Below, one piece after another: positions 24,201 to 31,937 of a stretch of DNA of 64,000 nt. The notes beneath the pieces are model-generated. The model did no database searches. It was not told where the DNA came from and saw only the letters and a list, made by a program, of their open reading frames with translations. The number at the start of each line of letters is the position of its first letter. The stretch's first letter is position 1. The stretch is taken from assembly GCA_021186555.1 (NCBI GenBank), contig JAJKFL010000014.1, forward strand, positions 34,592,033 through 34,656,032, read 5' to 3'. Both the position numbers and the translations under genes were made by a program. Origin of the DNA: Reticulitermes speratus. Lineage: Eukaryota > Arthropoda > Insecta > Blattodea > Rhinotermitidae.

Positions 24201-27200
24201 GCGGTGTCGTGTGGTACTTGTTTACCGACGTTTCGGGACAACATGTTGGTCCCATCTTCACAGGTCAAGAGTCCTCATGCCTATGGATTGCTACCTCGCC
24301 GTACTTCCCAGAATCTACGTTATAGGTTGCTGGCTTTCTTTCTTTCCTATTCGGACACTTGACCCGTAAAAATGGGACCAACACGTTGTCCCAAAACGTC
24401 GGTAAGCAATTACCACACGATGCCACGTAATATCCCAGAAAAGCACAGATCTCATCATACATACAATACAAACCAGAACAAAGAGAAGCCAAAAAAATAT
24501 AAAACAAAGACAGTAAATATAAAATTAAATGGGTCACATTCCCCTACATAGGCAAAGAAGTTAACTTTGTTACCAAGCTCCAAAAAATCAAAATTAGGGG
24601 TGGCCCATAGAACTAAGAATATCATTGGAAAAATTCTTAATATTAATAAAAAACTAAATAACAAAGCAAAATTTGAAAATAGTGGTATTTACCAGCTCAC
24701 ATGCCCAGAATGTAACTACAAATATATTGGACAGTCGAGAATTTTGAACCTGATTTAAAAAGCATGTTTTGGCATTTAGAAATGACGGTAAAAATTCTAC
24801 ATTTGCACAGCATTTGTTAGACAATGTTCACACCTTAGAACCTATAGATGACACTATGAAGGTTCCATCAACAAAGGTAATCATATGAACTCCATCAAGA
24901 AATAGTACACATATAAAAAAAAGTACACAAACCAATGACAAAACCACAAAATATGTGATGTAATAGTATGCCCTGAAACATCATAGATGGCGTTCAGCTC
25001 CCTTACCATTATAAACAACACATACTCAGGCACATCCAATAATGTTCCAATGTTGATAGTGGGTGGTAGAGAGCACAGCTCTATTCTATTAAGTACTTCA
25101 ACACAAACATGATTTACATGGGGAGATAATAATGACTTAAACATTAATTGTCAAAATTATTAATTGCAGGTGTAATACAATGCTTTAGATCTCAACAGAA
25201 GTTAAAAACACATGAATACTACACCAATCCATTGGAAGAAAATAGCAGTTCAATATACTCTATCTAATAACATTAACAGTAAATGGATGACTAATATTTA
25301 ATTTTACTTTGTTATATTTCAATATTAATACCTATATTATACCAGTCCTTCAATTATTTCTGATCTGAAAACCACAGCACACATAAATTGATAATATATG
25401 TTTTTGTCATACAATAATGGTTATTGAGTGGGCCAAAATAGCTTAGTTGTTATAGCAACTTGCTATGGGCTGGATGGCTCAGGGATCCAACGCTGGTGGC
25501 AGGAAGATTTTCTGCACCCGTCCAGACCAGCCCTGGGGCCCACCCAGCCTCCTGTACAGTGGGTACCAGGTCTCTTTCCCAGGGGTAAAGCAGTTGGAGG
25601 GTGGCATTAACAACCCACCCCCACCTAGCGCCAAGGTTGAAAAAACAGTAGAGCTACACATCTATGCTCCATCTGGGCCTTCATAGCCTGTTGTAGGGTG
25701 AACTTTTCTTACTTATAATGGCTATTAATCCACTTCTTCAAATAAACAATCTGAAAAATGAAGTACAGCTTCTATTAAAATAATCTTAACATATCAGAGA
25801 CAACAAAGTGTCTCCACAAACAGTACAGAGGTGTTTCCGAGAGCAAGATTTTCTGCTGATGATATGAGTGATGGTGAAACAAACAAAATCAACGTCCAGG
25901 AACTCCAGGAGTCACTCAATCAGCCTACATATGAAAATATTGTGGCACATGATCACCTTAAAATTGATAATGAAGTTGAAACAGGAGCAGTTGTAAAGGA
26001 AATCAGCTAGTTCACTGAGAACTACCAGCAAAGTAAGGAAGAGAAAGATGATGAGAAGGAGAAAGAAAAGGAAGAAGGAACTTCCCAGAAATGACATGTG
26101 AGGTACAAACTTAAATCATACCGTGATCTTCTAAAGACATCAGAGAACTTCCAAGAATTTTCCCAATTCAAAATAACTCTGAACTGTTTGATACAATTTG
26201 CAGAGCACAAATATTTATAGAAAATCAAGCTTCTTGGTCAACAACTTACATACAGCAAGCTTTATTGCACTACTGTGAATAAAAAACAATGTATATAATA
26301 TGGTTCAATCAATGTCAACATTTTACACAAGATGAAGGAATATATGGGGTACACAGTTGATAAACAGTCCATAACTTAACTTAAACTACCTGTATGAAAT
26401 GAAACCTGCCTGCAATTGAAAAATAATCCAGACCCTTACTGTTCCTTTATAGGCACATTTGACTGTATTGCACTTCAAACACCCCTTTCATGAAAACATG
26501 TTGCTGGGGATATGCAACATTACTAAAAGGCAGTGCTAGTAAGTGCAAAGGTTTGTAAAATGAGATGTGTGGAGTAATTATAAATGGGCATCTAATTCTC
26601 CAAAAGTGTCACACGTACTTCATGCATCAACTTACCTTCTTGGCGTTTCTGTAGCAGTTCCTCATAAAATTGCCAATGACGAGTGTTGCTAAAGTTGAGA
26701 AGGGTTTTCAGATAGTCTTCGAGGTCTCTGACATTTTCAATTGACAAAATGTATCTACAAAAGATACATCATTTTACACTTGAAAGAACCATTTAAAAAT
26801 CACAACTACATACTAAAATGTATGAAGTTTCAAGCAACAATTTGGTATTATTAATGAAAGGAGACAAACATATCAATAAATCGCGTACACATTATGAACC
26901 TACTGCTCTAAATTTCAATAGTGCTCAGTCTCATCACCAAGTTATTCCCAGTACAAGGGTGTGCCATTCCCTAAGTTTTCTTATTTTTGTGATTTGTTAA
27001 GGTTAAATACATTTATTAATTCTGCAGTCTGATTGATGACAGGTCCATAGCCTCTTCCAAACCTCCCTCTATCTTTCCTTCAATAACATGTTTTGGATGG
27101 CAGTCCCTATGCAAGATGTGACCAATTCAGTTAGCTTTCCTTCTTTTTATTGTTTGTAGGATATTCCTCTCCTTCTTCACTCTCTGTAATACTTCATTTC

Positions 27201-30200
27201 TCACATGACCATCCAACTGGTCTTCTCCATCCTTCTCCAGCACCACATTTCAAACTTCCCAGATATTTCTAATCTACTTTCTGAAGTGTCCACGTTTCAG
27301 CACCATAAAAACCTATGATCCAAATGTAACATTTTAGTAGTTTCTTCCTTACATTTAAGTCCAATTTGCTAGCGAAAAGAGTCTTCTTATTGTTGAATGC
27401 TGTTTTTGCCAGGGCAATACTGGATTTAACTTCACATGTACACCTTGCATCATTTGTTATCATGCTACCCAAACAGTTGAAACATTCTGCATTCTCCAGT
27501 TGTTTCTGATCTATCATATAATGTATTGGGGATGGTTGCCTTGAGATTCTCATTAGCTTAGTTTTTTACACATTCATTTCCATTCCACAGCATCTTCCAT
27601 TTTCAATTAGTTTATCAGTCACGTCCTGTAGCATCATTTCTTCCTTAGCCAATAGCACAAGGTCATCTGCATATTTCACAGTGCAAATTACCGCATTTTT
27701 CAGCATATAAAACACACTTTCTTCACCTAAAAATTTGTCTGAAAAATGCAGTGCGTCCTATACGCCGGTGAGTCTTATACGCCGAAAAATATGGGGAATT
27801 TTGATCTGTCAAAGTCTACTCTATTCGTTTACATTCGTTGGAATGTTCGTGTAAACCGTCAGGCATGCATGTTCAGCACATGCTCACGTGTTGGTCATGT
27901 CAGTTTGAGTTCTTCTAGTTGCACAGTCTCGCAGTAGACTAACCCATGAAACACCCGAAACGCAGACACTGCTATACCATTGCATTCAAGCGTGCCATCA
28001 TTGAGTACGTAAAGGAATATGGCAATAGTGCAGCAGAGCAAATTGGCCAGAACTTGAAGAAGAATTAAAAACATGGATATTAGATCAAAGAAGATCTGGT
28101 ATTACAGTATCTACAAAAATGATTATTCACCGAGCAAGATTATTGGCAACGGACAGAAATATCATTGACTTTACAGGTTCACCAACATGGTGCTTTATAC
28201 ATTTATGAAGAGAAATAATTTATGTATGTGGGCTAAAACAAAAATATCACAAAAGATGCCAGCTGAATACAAAGATAAAATTATTGAGTTTCACAGATTT
28301 GTCATTAATGCTAGGAAAAAGGAAAAATTTGAGCTTTCACAGATAGCAAATATGGATGAAGTCCCTCTGACTTTCAATGTACCCTCAAACAAGACAGTGG
28401 ATTCCAAAGGTGCAAAAATTATTACTGTTAAAACCTGTGGTCACAGGAAAACACATTATACTCTTGTTTTATCATGCTGTGCTGATGGGACAAAATTGCC
28501 ACCTTTTTTTGATTTGTAAAAGAAAGACATTACCCAAGGAAAAACTTCCTGCAGGAGTTTATGTTCATGCTCACCCAAAAGGATGGATGGATGGATGAGG
28601 AAGGGATGAAATTATGGATAGAAAACGTGTGGTCCAGATGTCCTGGTGGACTGTTAAAGAAACCTGCTTTGCTAGTATGGGATCAGTTCTGATGTCACAG
28701 AACTGAAGCTATTAAGAATCAACTTAGTGAGTTTAAAACTAAGTTAGCTGTAATTCCAGGAGGACTAACCAGCCAGCTTCAACCTTTAGATGTCTCAATT
28801 AATGAACCATTTACAGGATTCATGAAGGAGAAGTGGAACAGCTGCATGGAGTCGTCAGATTTTAAAGAGACGCCAACAGGAAGAAGGCAGAAGCCCACTA
28901 TTTCGAAAGTGTGTGAATGGGTTAAGAATTTGTGGGATGCAGTGAAAACCGAGATAGTTTTTACATCTTTTAAGAAGTGAAGCATTAGTAATTCCCTTGA
29001 CGGTACAGAGGATAATTTATTGTTTGAAGACAGTGATGACTTGGTTCCTGATTCAGAAGAACTTTCAAGTGTATCTAGCTCTGAAGATGACGATTTTTGT
29101 GGATTTGAGGATAAAGATTAATATCTCTAATGTAACTTAAAATGTTTTTGCTAATTAGATCATTTGTTATGTATGAATTCCCTGAAAAATCAATGTATTA
29201 TTTATTCAATAAATGCATGATAAAATATACCCAAATTATTTTTTCCAAAAAATCTGCATAAAAAATGGGATGCGTCCTATATGCCAGTGAGTCTTATACG
29301 CCGAAAAATATGGTACTTGTCCTACTATTTTGAAGTCTCCAAACCCTTCGAGAGCCTCCTTGGTAAGGTATACACTGTACAAGTTGAACAGAATGGGTGA
29401 CAAACAACATCCTGGTATCACTCCTCTTCCAGTCTTCACACCTGTTTTCTCTCCTTCGCCCAGCCTTAGTTTAATGCTTTGATCCCTGCATAATTTGCTG
29501 GCCAATCTTCTTTCGTGCCAGTCGATACCAGTTCCCTTTAGGATCTGCATTAATTTGGTCCAGTTTACATGATCAAATGCCTTCTGCTAATCTGTGAAAC
29601 AAGCACACAATTCCTCATCTGTGTCCAAAATTCATTCTCATATTATTCTCAGCATCCCAATTGCATCCCTAGTTCCTTTTCCTCTTCTAAATCTAAACTG
29701 TTCTTCTCCAAGTACATCCTCAATTTTCCTTTCAATCCTTCTTCTAAGTATCCTCACTACTACCTTTGCTGTATGTGCGATGAGGCTGACTGTGCAATGG
29801 TTGCTGCATTTTGTAGCTTTGGGCTTCTTCTTTAAGGCAATCATTGTAACTTCAATGAAACCTTTGGGTCACTGTCCAGTTTCATATATGTTGTTGATCA
29901 GTTGTGTCATTAGTCTGAGACCATCTTCTCCCAACAGTTTGAGTACATCCCCAGGTACATCATCATCTCCTGTAGCCTTCTTATCCTTCATCTCCTTGAT
30001 ACCATTTTCCACTTCACTTTGCAAAATATATTGGCCTTACTCATCTGCATCTACTTCTTATTCAGGTTCGACTTCTAGGTTTTCTGGTCTATCAGGTAGA
30101 TCGTAGAGCTCTGTAATATAATTCTTCCAAACTTGCAGTACTTGTCTCTTATCTACTATTATATTCCCTTTAGAGTCTTCAATGCCAATGTTTTCAATCC

Positions 30201-31326
30201 CATGGTTTTCTTTCCAACCTAGTTCCTTCATTTTCATGTACATTACATCATAATGTCCTGTTCTTTGAAGTTCCATGATCTCATCACTTATGCTCTCAAG
30301 ATATTCCTCCTTGACCATGTCTGTGGCTCTTTTCAATTTGTTCATCAGTCTTCTGTAGTTCTTCCTTCCTTCTTTGTTGACATTCTTCCATTGTTCATTC
30401 ATCCATTTTATTGATCATTTCCTGTGTAATCCATATGAAAACAAAACTATCTTCTAACAAAATGAATATGTAAAACAGCTGAAAGATCTCAGGTTCTCAC
30501 ATTGGTGTTGCTAAAGATGCAAGTCTTCTGGGAAATGACACTACCTCATTGGCCTCCTTGCACTGTCTCGCACTAAAGACGTCTGCCCAACCAGTGTATC
30601 CAACGTGCCGTGAGGCATGGACGGTTGTGACCACGCCCCACTTTGGCCGCGTCACGGTGTTGTCCCTCCAACCCCCACCCATGTCTCATCCTGCCTGTCA
30701 TGACTGACTTTGATTAGGGTTTTGGCTATCTATTATAGTCTGCGCACCTGTCATGCACCCCCATGTCTCATCCTGCCAATTGTAACTGACTTAGGTTAGG
30801 GCTTTGGCTATATCTGTATTATAGTCGGTGTGCCTCTCATCCTACCCCCATGTCTCATCCTGACGATCATGACTTAGGTTAGGGTTTTGGCTATCTCTCT
30901 ATTATAATGCGCGCTACTGTTATGAGGTGTGGTGTGTTCAACAGAACAGTTGTAAGAAGTGTACACGGCCGCTAATACAGGTAGACGCTACCGCACCCGT
31001 CGCACAATCCTGAACCAGTCGTGCTTACCACTTTCTTCTCCGGCCAGCACGGTCTACAGAATACCACAGTGGTTTCGTCTCTACAGAAAATATTCCCACT
31101 GTGGTCAGCCTAACATGGAGCAGAAGCGAAAACACTACCATCGTTTCGGATGTTAGGAATTACTCACCCGACGACAGCGTCACATCCCAGCAGACTTGCA
31201 TCTTTGTCAAAAAGCAGTTCGCAAAACTTACTGTGTCAAATCTTGAGGTACTGGGAAGTCTAATATTGCTGAAAGCTTGCTGTTGACCCAATTAAATAGC
31301 CCTTCTTTAGTACCGAGAGCAGCCAT
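3094..31326 (-). CDS. TRIP4: TRIP4, activating signal cointegrator 1 (5' part, continues past the left edge)
   Basis: TRIP4/ASC-1 is a nuclear zinc-finger coactivator and a subunit of the ASC-1 complex. Seven exons join in phase: 31326-31232, 26754-26636, 10763-10636, 9850-9770, 6251-6170, 3815-3697 and 3242-3094. The start MAALGTKEGLFNW is the only ATG giving the conserved N-terminus. It runs into QYILSIENVRDLEDYL, matching the family's N-terminal segment. A variable Lys-rich linker follows (GFTGLPLDMKGYKKPETEE), then KSKFINLYSSDGQ, then the C2HC5 finger beginning RYPCDCQ, with CLKCGRIVCEQEGSGPCLFC. The last visible exon (VYSREEQQLL to LLQYDKS) ends at a GC donor. About 257 residues are present. 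The ASCH domain lies to the left of the window. Intron 2 (10764-26635) is nearly 16 kb. The gene is divergent from PCLAF. Confidence 0.93.
3697..3815 (-). CDS. TRIP4: TRIP4 exon 6 (zinc finger)
   Basis: Encodes 39 residues plus two leading bases, starting RYPCDCQASKHKLVNNC and ending CLFCNNL. All cysteines and the histidine of the C2HC5 finger are present. Acceptor tactttcag and donor CTG|GTAAGA are clean, and the phases fit the neighbouring exons. Confidence 0.93.
3985..4225 (+). repeat. SINE with ATAAATAAA tail
   Basis: Contains the segment gtatgtccagatcctaact, a pyrimidine-rich middle, then gcctgagccactgacacc followed by an A/T tail of ataaa repeats. The same 3' end (actgacggcataactaaataaa) closes the SINE at 11270-11455, so they belong to one family. 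Confidence 0.6.
4240..4345 (-). repeat. tRNA-like SINE head fragment
   Basis: Read on the minus strand it contains GTAGTGTAGTGGTTAGCATG, a box A-like sequence, and GTGGTTTGAGTATCAGGTC, a degraded box B. It appears to be the tRNA-derived head of a SINE. Confidence 0.5.
4440..4765 (+). repeat. tRNA-derived SINE
   Basis: Carries a good polymerase III box B, GGGTTCGATTCCCG, near 4508. A conserved-looking body follows: aggtcactgaggtttctca, the tggccctgggttcaac region, ggcggcaccttcatgtgccg, and gcctgtaatgggatagctt at the end. A degraded box A lies upstream. Confidence 0.65.
4780..5870 (-). mobile_element. mariner relic (M1)
   Basis: The minus strand shows the transposase start MASVTDVHYIQHAVIEFLVA at the right side. 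Near the left it shows LQHDNTRPHIHL and PPYSPNLVSSDFHLF, which carry the second and third acidic residues of a DD34D mariner. Many stops and frameshifts separate them. Terminal repeats were not found, so the ends are approximate. Confidence 0.8.
6170..6251 (-). CDS. TRIP4: TRIP4 exon 5
   Basis: Encodes EPQGKKKSKFINLYSSDGQ and ARDIILLK plus one base. It matches the KKKTKFVNLYTREGQ segment directly before the zinc finger in human TRIP4. Acceptor tgtgtacag and donor AAAG|GTCAGT. Phase 0 in, phase 1 out, joining exon 6 as Gly. Confidence 0.9.
6300..6610 (-). repeat. tRNA-derived SINE, minus orientation
   Basis: On the minus strand: CAGCACTCAAGTGGGTACC, then GGTCCCAGATCAAATCTTGA (degraded box B), GACTCAGAGGCCAGCTATCC and TTTTTCCATGGTTTCTC. 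The A/T tail lies toward 6300. Confidence 0.6.
6659..7991 (+). mobile_element. mariner relic with both terminal repeats (M2)
   Basis: 1333 bp between TA dinucleotides (6657-6658 and 7992-7993). Terminal repeats of about 28 bp share GTCAGAAAGTAA and CTCCTG. Broken frames show VDVSTVQ.WVRQTKEA, ISKGSVMAIIKELGYSK, FKSVPSAGNIMLTVFW and LLLHDNGRLHKS. It also has SDLVLSDYHLFVPLKKLL, the region of the last catalytic Asp. Many stops; non-autonomous relic in a TRIP4 intron. Confidence 0.88.
8010..9290 (-). mobile_element. mariner relic (M3)
   Basis: Minus-strand frames contain IVSGDDTWIYHCKPESK (first catalytic Asp region), VALLHDSACPHTA (second) and a C-terminal VAQWTKCVENKSDYVEK. N-terminal traces such as IIDEVASHLHIMHGSA occur in another frame. 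No convincing terminal repeat pair was found, so the ends are approximate. Confidence 0.75.
9291..9769. other. TRIP4 intron, nothing recognised
   Basis: AT-rich sequence between the M3 relic and TRIP4 exon 4, without a recognisable element. Confidence 0.5.
9770..9850 (-). CDS. TRIP4: TRIP4 exon 4
   Basis: 27 codons, phase 0 at both ends: QVIPEGTEYDGAFELST then SELCLTLGSS. Acceptor tttaaacag, donor TCA|GTAAGT. This variable linker has no strong match to human TRIP4. It is called because its splice sites and phases fit exactly between exons 3 and 5. Confidence 0.65.
10070..10140 (+). repeat. SINE 3' end with (ATAA)n tail
   Basis: gctactgacagcaacact followed by a long ataaataa run, the same 3' end as the SINEs at 3985 and 11270. 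Confidence 0.55.
10290..10420. repeat. Dispersed repeat fragment
   Basis: Contains gatttcagaagaaactgctg and cctacatcttcagggcc, a degenerate version of the repeat at 63830-64000 (ctggtagaaagttaccaac, ttccaccttcag). A further copy may lie at 62640-62770. Confidence 0.45.
10636..10763 (-). CDS. TRIP4: TRIP4 exon 3
   Basis: Two leading bases complete a Gly codon with exon 2. It then reads FTGLPLDMKGYKKPETEE and a Lys-rich VTEKKKKSKGQLEDISQK, ending in phase 0 at AAG|GTAACA. Acceptor ttttgttgcag. It corresponds to the basic linker of human TRIP4. Confidence 0.85.
10764..11262. other. TRIP4 intron 2 start, nothing recognised
   Basis: AT-rich sequence with no recognisable element before the SINE at 11270. 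Confidence 0.5.
11270..11455 (+). repeat. tRNA-derived SINE with target-site duplication
   Basis: Box A-like GTGTGACTGAGTGGTTAGGA, a degraded box B (tcctgcggtcaatcttaac), body tggctacctcagtctctcc, then actgacggcataac and an ataaataa tail. ACAGAAC flanks both sides (11263-11269 and 11456-11462). Confidence 0.75.
11690..12167. repeat. 36-bp minisatellite, left part
   Basis: Diverged units of about 36 bp built around gcctccttaagcagggaact and aattccatagtgtagg. Starts fall near 11731, 11767, 11802 and 11839 and continue to 12167. Because 36 is a multiple of three, long minus-strand frames with 12-residue repeats (LLKEALHYG) persist; they are not genes. The array resumes at 12949. Confidence 0.85.
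12168..12948 (+). mobile_element. 5'-truncated LINE fragment inserted in the minisatellite
   Basis: The C-terminal part of a non-LTR reverse transcriptase reads MTKVTKLRIHTITANASL, then FGSEAWVLKKRYEQRLEA, LGEKLGVQKIALAIQQYERK and KKGWKDQ. A GATGATGACGATGACA-type 3' end follows. Upstream frames are broken (a YYMQMA trace of the YADD region near 12220). The 11-mer ACCTCCTATAA flanks it at 12157-12167 and 12949-12959. Confidence 0.88.
12949..13135. repeat. 36-bp minisatellite, right part
   Basis: The array of 11690-12167 continues after the LINE insertion with cctcctataagcagggaact and further units up to about 13135. Confidence 0.8.
13136..13879. other. TRIP4 intron 2, nothing recognised
   Basis: No coding or repeat signature recognised between the minisatellite and the degenerate repeat at 13880. 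Confidence 0.5.
13880..14390. repeat. Degenerate repeat related to 32.75-33.2 kb
   Basis: The motif gtcaccaaaaagaaattc / gtcactaaaatgcaacatc / gtcactaaaaggaaacacc recurs. It is the complement of the tttcattttagtgac motif repeated in PCLAF intron 2. A pogo MITE (14099-14272) interrupts it. Confidence 0.5.
14099..14272. mobile_element. pogo/Tigger-type MITE, 174 bp
   Basis: Bounded by TA on both sides, with inverted ends CAGTAAAACCCCTATTTAAT and TAAATTTGGGTTTTACTG. No coding capacity. Confidence 0.85.
15078..16043 (+). pseudogene. LINE ORF1 remnant
   Basis: Starts MESAKSESKKSIKYRASC, then stops. Homology continues in other frames through a basic segment, HTPTEQPPKN, and PTGRRLILLVDQDSANTIKR, the fold near the end of Jockey-type ORF1. 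It ends in a Gly-rich tail (AEPGGGGTSEGGTWAVG). Nucleic-acid-binding chaperone by family; broken here. Confidence 0.6.
16140..19727 (+). pseudogene. LINE ORF2 remnant (endonuclease, RT, RNase H)
   Basis: Endonuclease start FVKINLHHSKAVKAVLC is followed by several frame changes. RT palm motifs and YADD are intact at 18063-18074, but neighbouring frames are interrupted. The last part (19438-19728) carries an internal tandem duplication of the KLGLV segment relative to the copy at 500-885. Confidence 0.75.
20032..20948 (+). mobile_element. Internally deleted pogo-type element, copy A
   Basis: 917 bp between TA duplications (20030-20031, 20949-20950). Inverted ends are CCGTATATTCTCGAATCTAA and its complement. 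It holds a short frame (20348-20656) for a DNA-binding domain and nothing of the catalytic core. Copy B lies at 55331-56210. The insertion splits the left arm of the PLE1 inverted repeat. Confidence 0.92.
20348..20656 (+). CDS. Truncated pogo-type transposase: N-terminal DNA-binding domain only (copy A)
   Basis: 102 codons starting MEEGHLKSKRLSYTAKFKRE. The first 60 residues form a Brinker/CENP-B-type helix-turn-helix (FKREVIRCAEENGNRKAAAI, then ESNVRLWRKHKAAI). A second segment, FPEIDDAVFTFFQERRKTGL, is the start of the second CENP-B-like domain. The frame then shifts: the expected continuation LLREEAIKKARSLNIPR is present one frame over (from about 20636) and is fused to a short acidic tail MSDDGESDE. 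No DDE residues exist. The identical frame occurs in copy B. Whether it is expressed is unknown; a DNA-binding repressor role is only a possibility. Confidence 0.6.
   Translation: MEEGHLKSKRLSYTAKFKREVIRCAEENGNRKAAAIFGVDESNVRLWRKHKAAISGCEASRRKFTGPKKGRFPEIDDAVFTFFQERRKTGLFVSYDLLARRR
21900..22778 (+). pseudogene. PLE1 reverse transcriptase remnant
   Basis: Broken frames with MVGPTPSILTDFYLQTIL and HIKGYFRYVDVIYIIYKDS. The second follows the FRYVDD-ILI pattern of Penelope RT, with Val replacing the second catalytic Asp. The frame breaks off at GIRYLVNK where mariner M4 is inserted. It resumes after 24066 (KEIKIIQRIAQNISSIG). Confidence 0.7.
22779..24065 (-). mobile_element. mariner with terminal repeats (M4), inside PLE1
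   Basis: Inverted ends share GTACTTCAAAAAGTTTCC; TA follows the right end at 24066-24067. The minus-strand transposase is nearly readable. It runs SIIRFLWAEGVEGAEIHR, an in-frame stop, VYKWIEMLKNGQTNVMDAE, SNRRVTTEEIALQLGVSQG, IITGDETWIHHYEPETKRQS (first Asp). After a frameshift near 23340: VVLLHDNACPHMA (second Asp). The last Asp region is degraded. Confidence 0.9.
24163..24460. repeat. Foldback: paired PLE-type terminal repeats within PLE1
   Basis: Two ~90-bp inverted arms (24163-24260 and 24365-24460) share gagatctgygctttt, ggatatta, tcgtgtggtaa and accgacgtttygggacaac around a ~100-bp core. The tccc-gaaacgt and gtcccat motifs also mark the ends of PLE2 at 37 and 38.8 kb. Confidence 0.65.
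24520..24870 (+). pseudogene. PLE1 GIY-YIG endonuclease remnant
   Basis: KWVTFPYIGKEVNFVTKL, then RTKNIIGKILNINKKLN and SGIYQLTCPECNYKYIGQ. The last is the GIY-YIG core of Penelope-like elements. The frame breaks just after. Confidence 0.75.
25428..25700 (+). repeat. SINE-like repeat
   Basis: Box A-like ATAGCTTAGTTGTTATAGCA, box B-like GGGATCCAACGC, then the ccagccctggggcccaccca and gtgggtaccaggtctcttt segments. It abuts the outer end of PLE1. Confidence 0.6.
25800..26225 (+). pseudogene. Possible transposase C-terminal remnant
   Basis: A coding-like acidic frame: FPRARFSADDMSDGETN, then INVQELQESLNQPTYENI. A stop follows, then a Lys/Glu-rich run and YKLKSYRDLLKTSENFQEF. The style resembles the C-terminus of pogo/CENP-B-type transposases, but I cannot assign it firmly. 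Confidence 0.35.
26636..26754 (-). CDS. TRIP4: TRIP4 exon 2
   Basis: Encodes (Q)YILSIENVRDLEDYLKTL and LNFSNTRHWQFYEELLQKRQE plus one base. It matches the conserved N-terminal segment of TRIP4 (human YVLSIESAEEIREYV). Donor GAAG|GTAAGT, acceptor tttgtag. Phase 2 in, phase 1 out. Confidence 0.93.
27691..29313 (+). mobile_element. pogo-type DDE transposon, decayed but full-length layout
   Basis: 1623 bp between TA pairs (27689-27690, 29314-29315). The ends match as inverted repeats (CCGCATTTTTCAGCATATAA; CCATATTTTTCGGCGTATAA). Transposase traces run 27946-29121. They include the N-terminal FKRAIIEYVKEYGNSAAEQ, NMDEVPLTFNVPSNKTVDSK (first Asp) and GGLLKKPALLVWDQF (second). GGLTSQLQPLDVSIN (third, 35 residues on) and an acidic tail SSEDDDFCGFEDKD complete the set. 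Several stops and frameshifts. Confidence 0.9.
27946..29121 (+). pseudogene. pogo-type transposase pseudogene
   Basis: The best preserved transposase of the pogo group in this window: N-terminal helix-turn-helix, all three catalytic Asp regions (DD35D spacing) and acidic tail. Stops fall at several points and the readable core is 28187-28519. Its N-terminus resembles the short protein of the elements at 20032 and 55331. Confidence 0.85.
30679..30915. repeat. Three tandem units of 82-87 bp
   Basis: ATGTCTCATCCTG begins units at 30681, 30763 and 30850. Each contains taggttagggttttggctat and tattatagt. It lies in TRIP4 intron 1, upstream of exon 1 in gene order reversed. Confidence 0.85.
31232..31326 (-). 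CDS. TRIP4: TRIP4 exon 1 (start codon)
   Basis: ATG at 31326, then AALGTKEGLFNWVNSKL and SAILDFPVPQDLTQ, ending two bases into a codon at CA|GTAAGT. It matches the human TRIP4 layout (a Trp and a ...IIQ ending before YVLSIE). Confidence 0.9.
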
Positions 31327-31724
31327 AATTCAAATTCTTTCTGAATACTACGGTTGGTTAACTTTCAAATACAGTGGCCGGAGATAAAATGAATATTTCT
31401 TTTCACCTCCACCGCGTAACTTCTTACATCACCATGCTGTGAACCTTGGCCACAGATGACTGCCAGCATGTATGATTCCCCGGCGAATGATCTGTGCTAC
31501 CAGCATACTCTGTGCCTTGAACCCACGGATTACAGGTATAACCATGGCCAGCTACGTGACACAGATAAAACAACGATTGCGCAAGTGCAATATTAACTTA
31601 TGCGTGTTTTAAATCACAGATTACTACTACTTTTAAATCGGTTGTAAGATGATCTGTGGTTTTAACCAGCAGTAGCACGGATAACAGCTTGTTTGGTTTC
31701 ATTTGATTCATATTCGATGCTGTT

Positions 31725-31732
31725 TATCGATA
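31725..31732. promoter_or_regulatory. DRE octamer TATCGATA
   Basis: A perfect palindromic DNA replication-related element, the site bound by DREF in Drosophila replication genes. The octamer also occurs by chance in AT-rich repeats (48.3 kb), so its role here is inferred from location. Confidence 0.45.
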
Positions 31733-31937
31733 GATTATTTTCCTCTAGCTTAGAAAAATTAATGTTGAAAATCATAAATTTTGTGTTGTAATGACCACCT
31801 CAGATTACATTATTACAGAAAAATTTGTTTTGTACCTAATTTTATAGGAAGCGATGTATAACTATTTTGTTATATCACAAAACGACCTCCCCCTCCTGAT
31901 CACTAGATAATCTGTGCTCCTGATTCAGAATATGATT

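Larger units (their letters stand above)
20004..25426 (+). mobile_element. Penelope-like element flanked by ~450-bp inverted repeats (PLE1)
   Basis: The left arm (20004-21400, counting an inserted pogo element) and right arm (about 24940-25426) are reverse complements. Examples: caataaccattat outside, then gaatttatgtgtgctg, the 'ccactatcaacattgg' segment and tgttgaagtacttaa. Between them on the plus strand are RT traces near 21900-22780, including HHIKGYFRYVDVIYIIY, and a GIY-YIG part (24520-24760) with SGIYQLTCPECNYKYIGQ. The element is interrupted by a mariner (22779-24065) and a small foldback (24163-24460). RT plus GIY-YIG identifies a Penelope-like retroelement. Many stops. Confidence 0.82.
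26996..30475 (-). mobile_element. Non-LTR retrotransposon remnant split by a pogo element
   Basis: Minus-strand reverse transcriptase pieces in order: WKNVNKEGRKNYRRLMNKLK (30402), EDVLGEEQFRFRRGKGTRDA (29.7 kb), KTGRGVIPGCCLSPILFNLY (29.45 kb). Then come VKYADDLVLLAKEE (27.67 kb) and SPIHYMIDQKQLENAE with YGAETWTLQKVD (27.5-27.27 kb). The 3' end is near 26996. The pogo element 27691-29313 lies between GQ and the YADD segment. Removing it and one TA restores the frame. Confidence 0.88.

Noticed and set aside
29594..30106. 170-residue plus-strand frame
   Set aside because: Antisense of the LINE reverse transcriptase on the minus strand.
30497..30682. 61-residue minus-strand frame near TRIP4 exon 1
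   Set aside because: No similarity, overlaps the start of a tandem repeat, and the TRIP4 start exon is clearly at 31232-31326.
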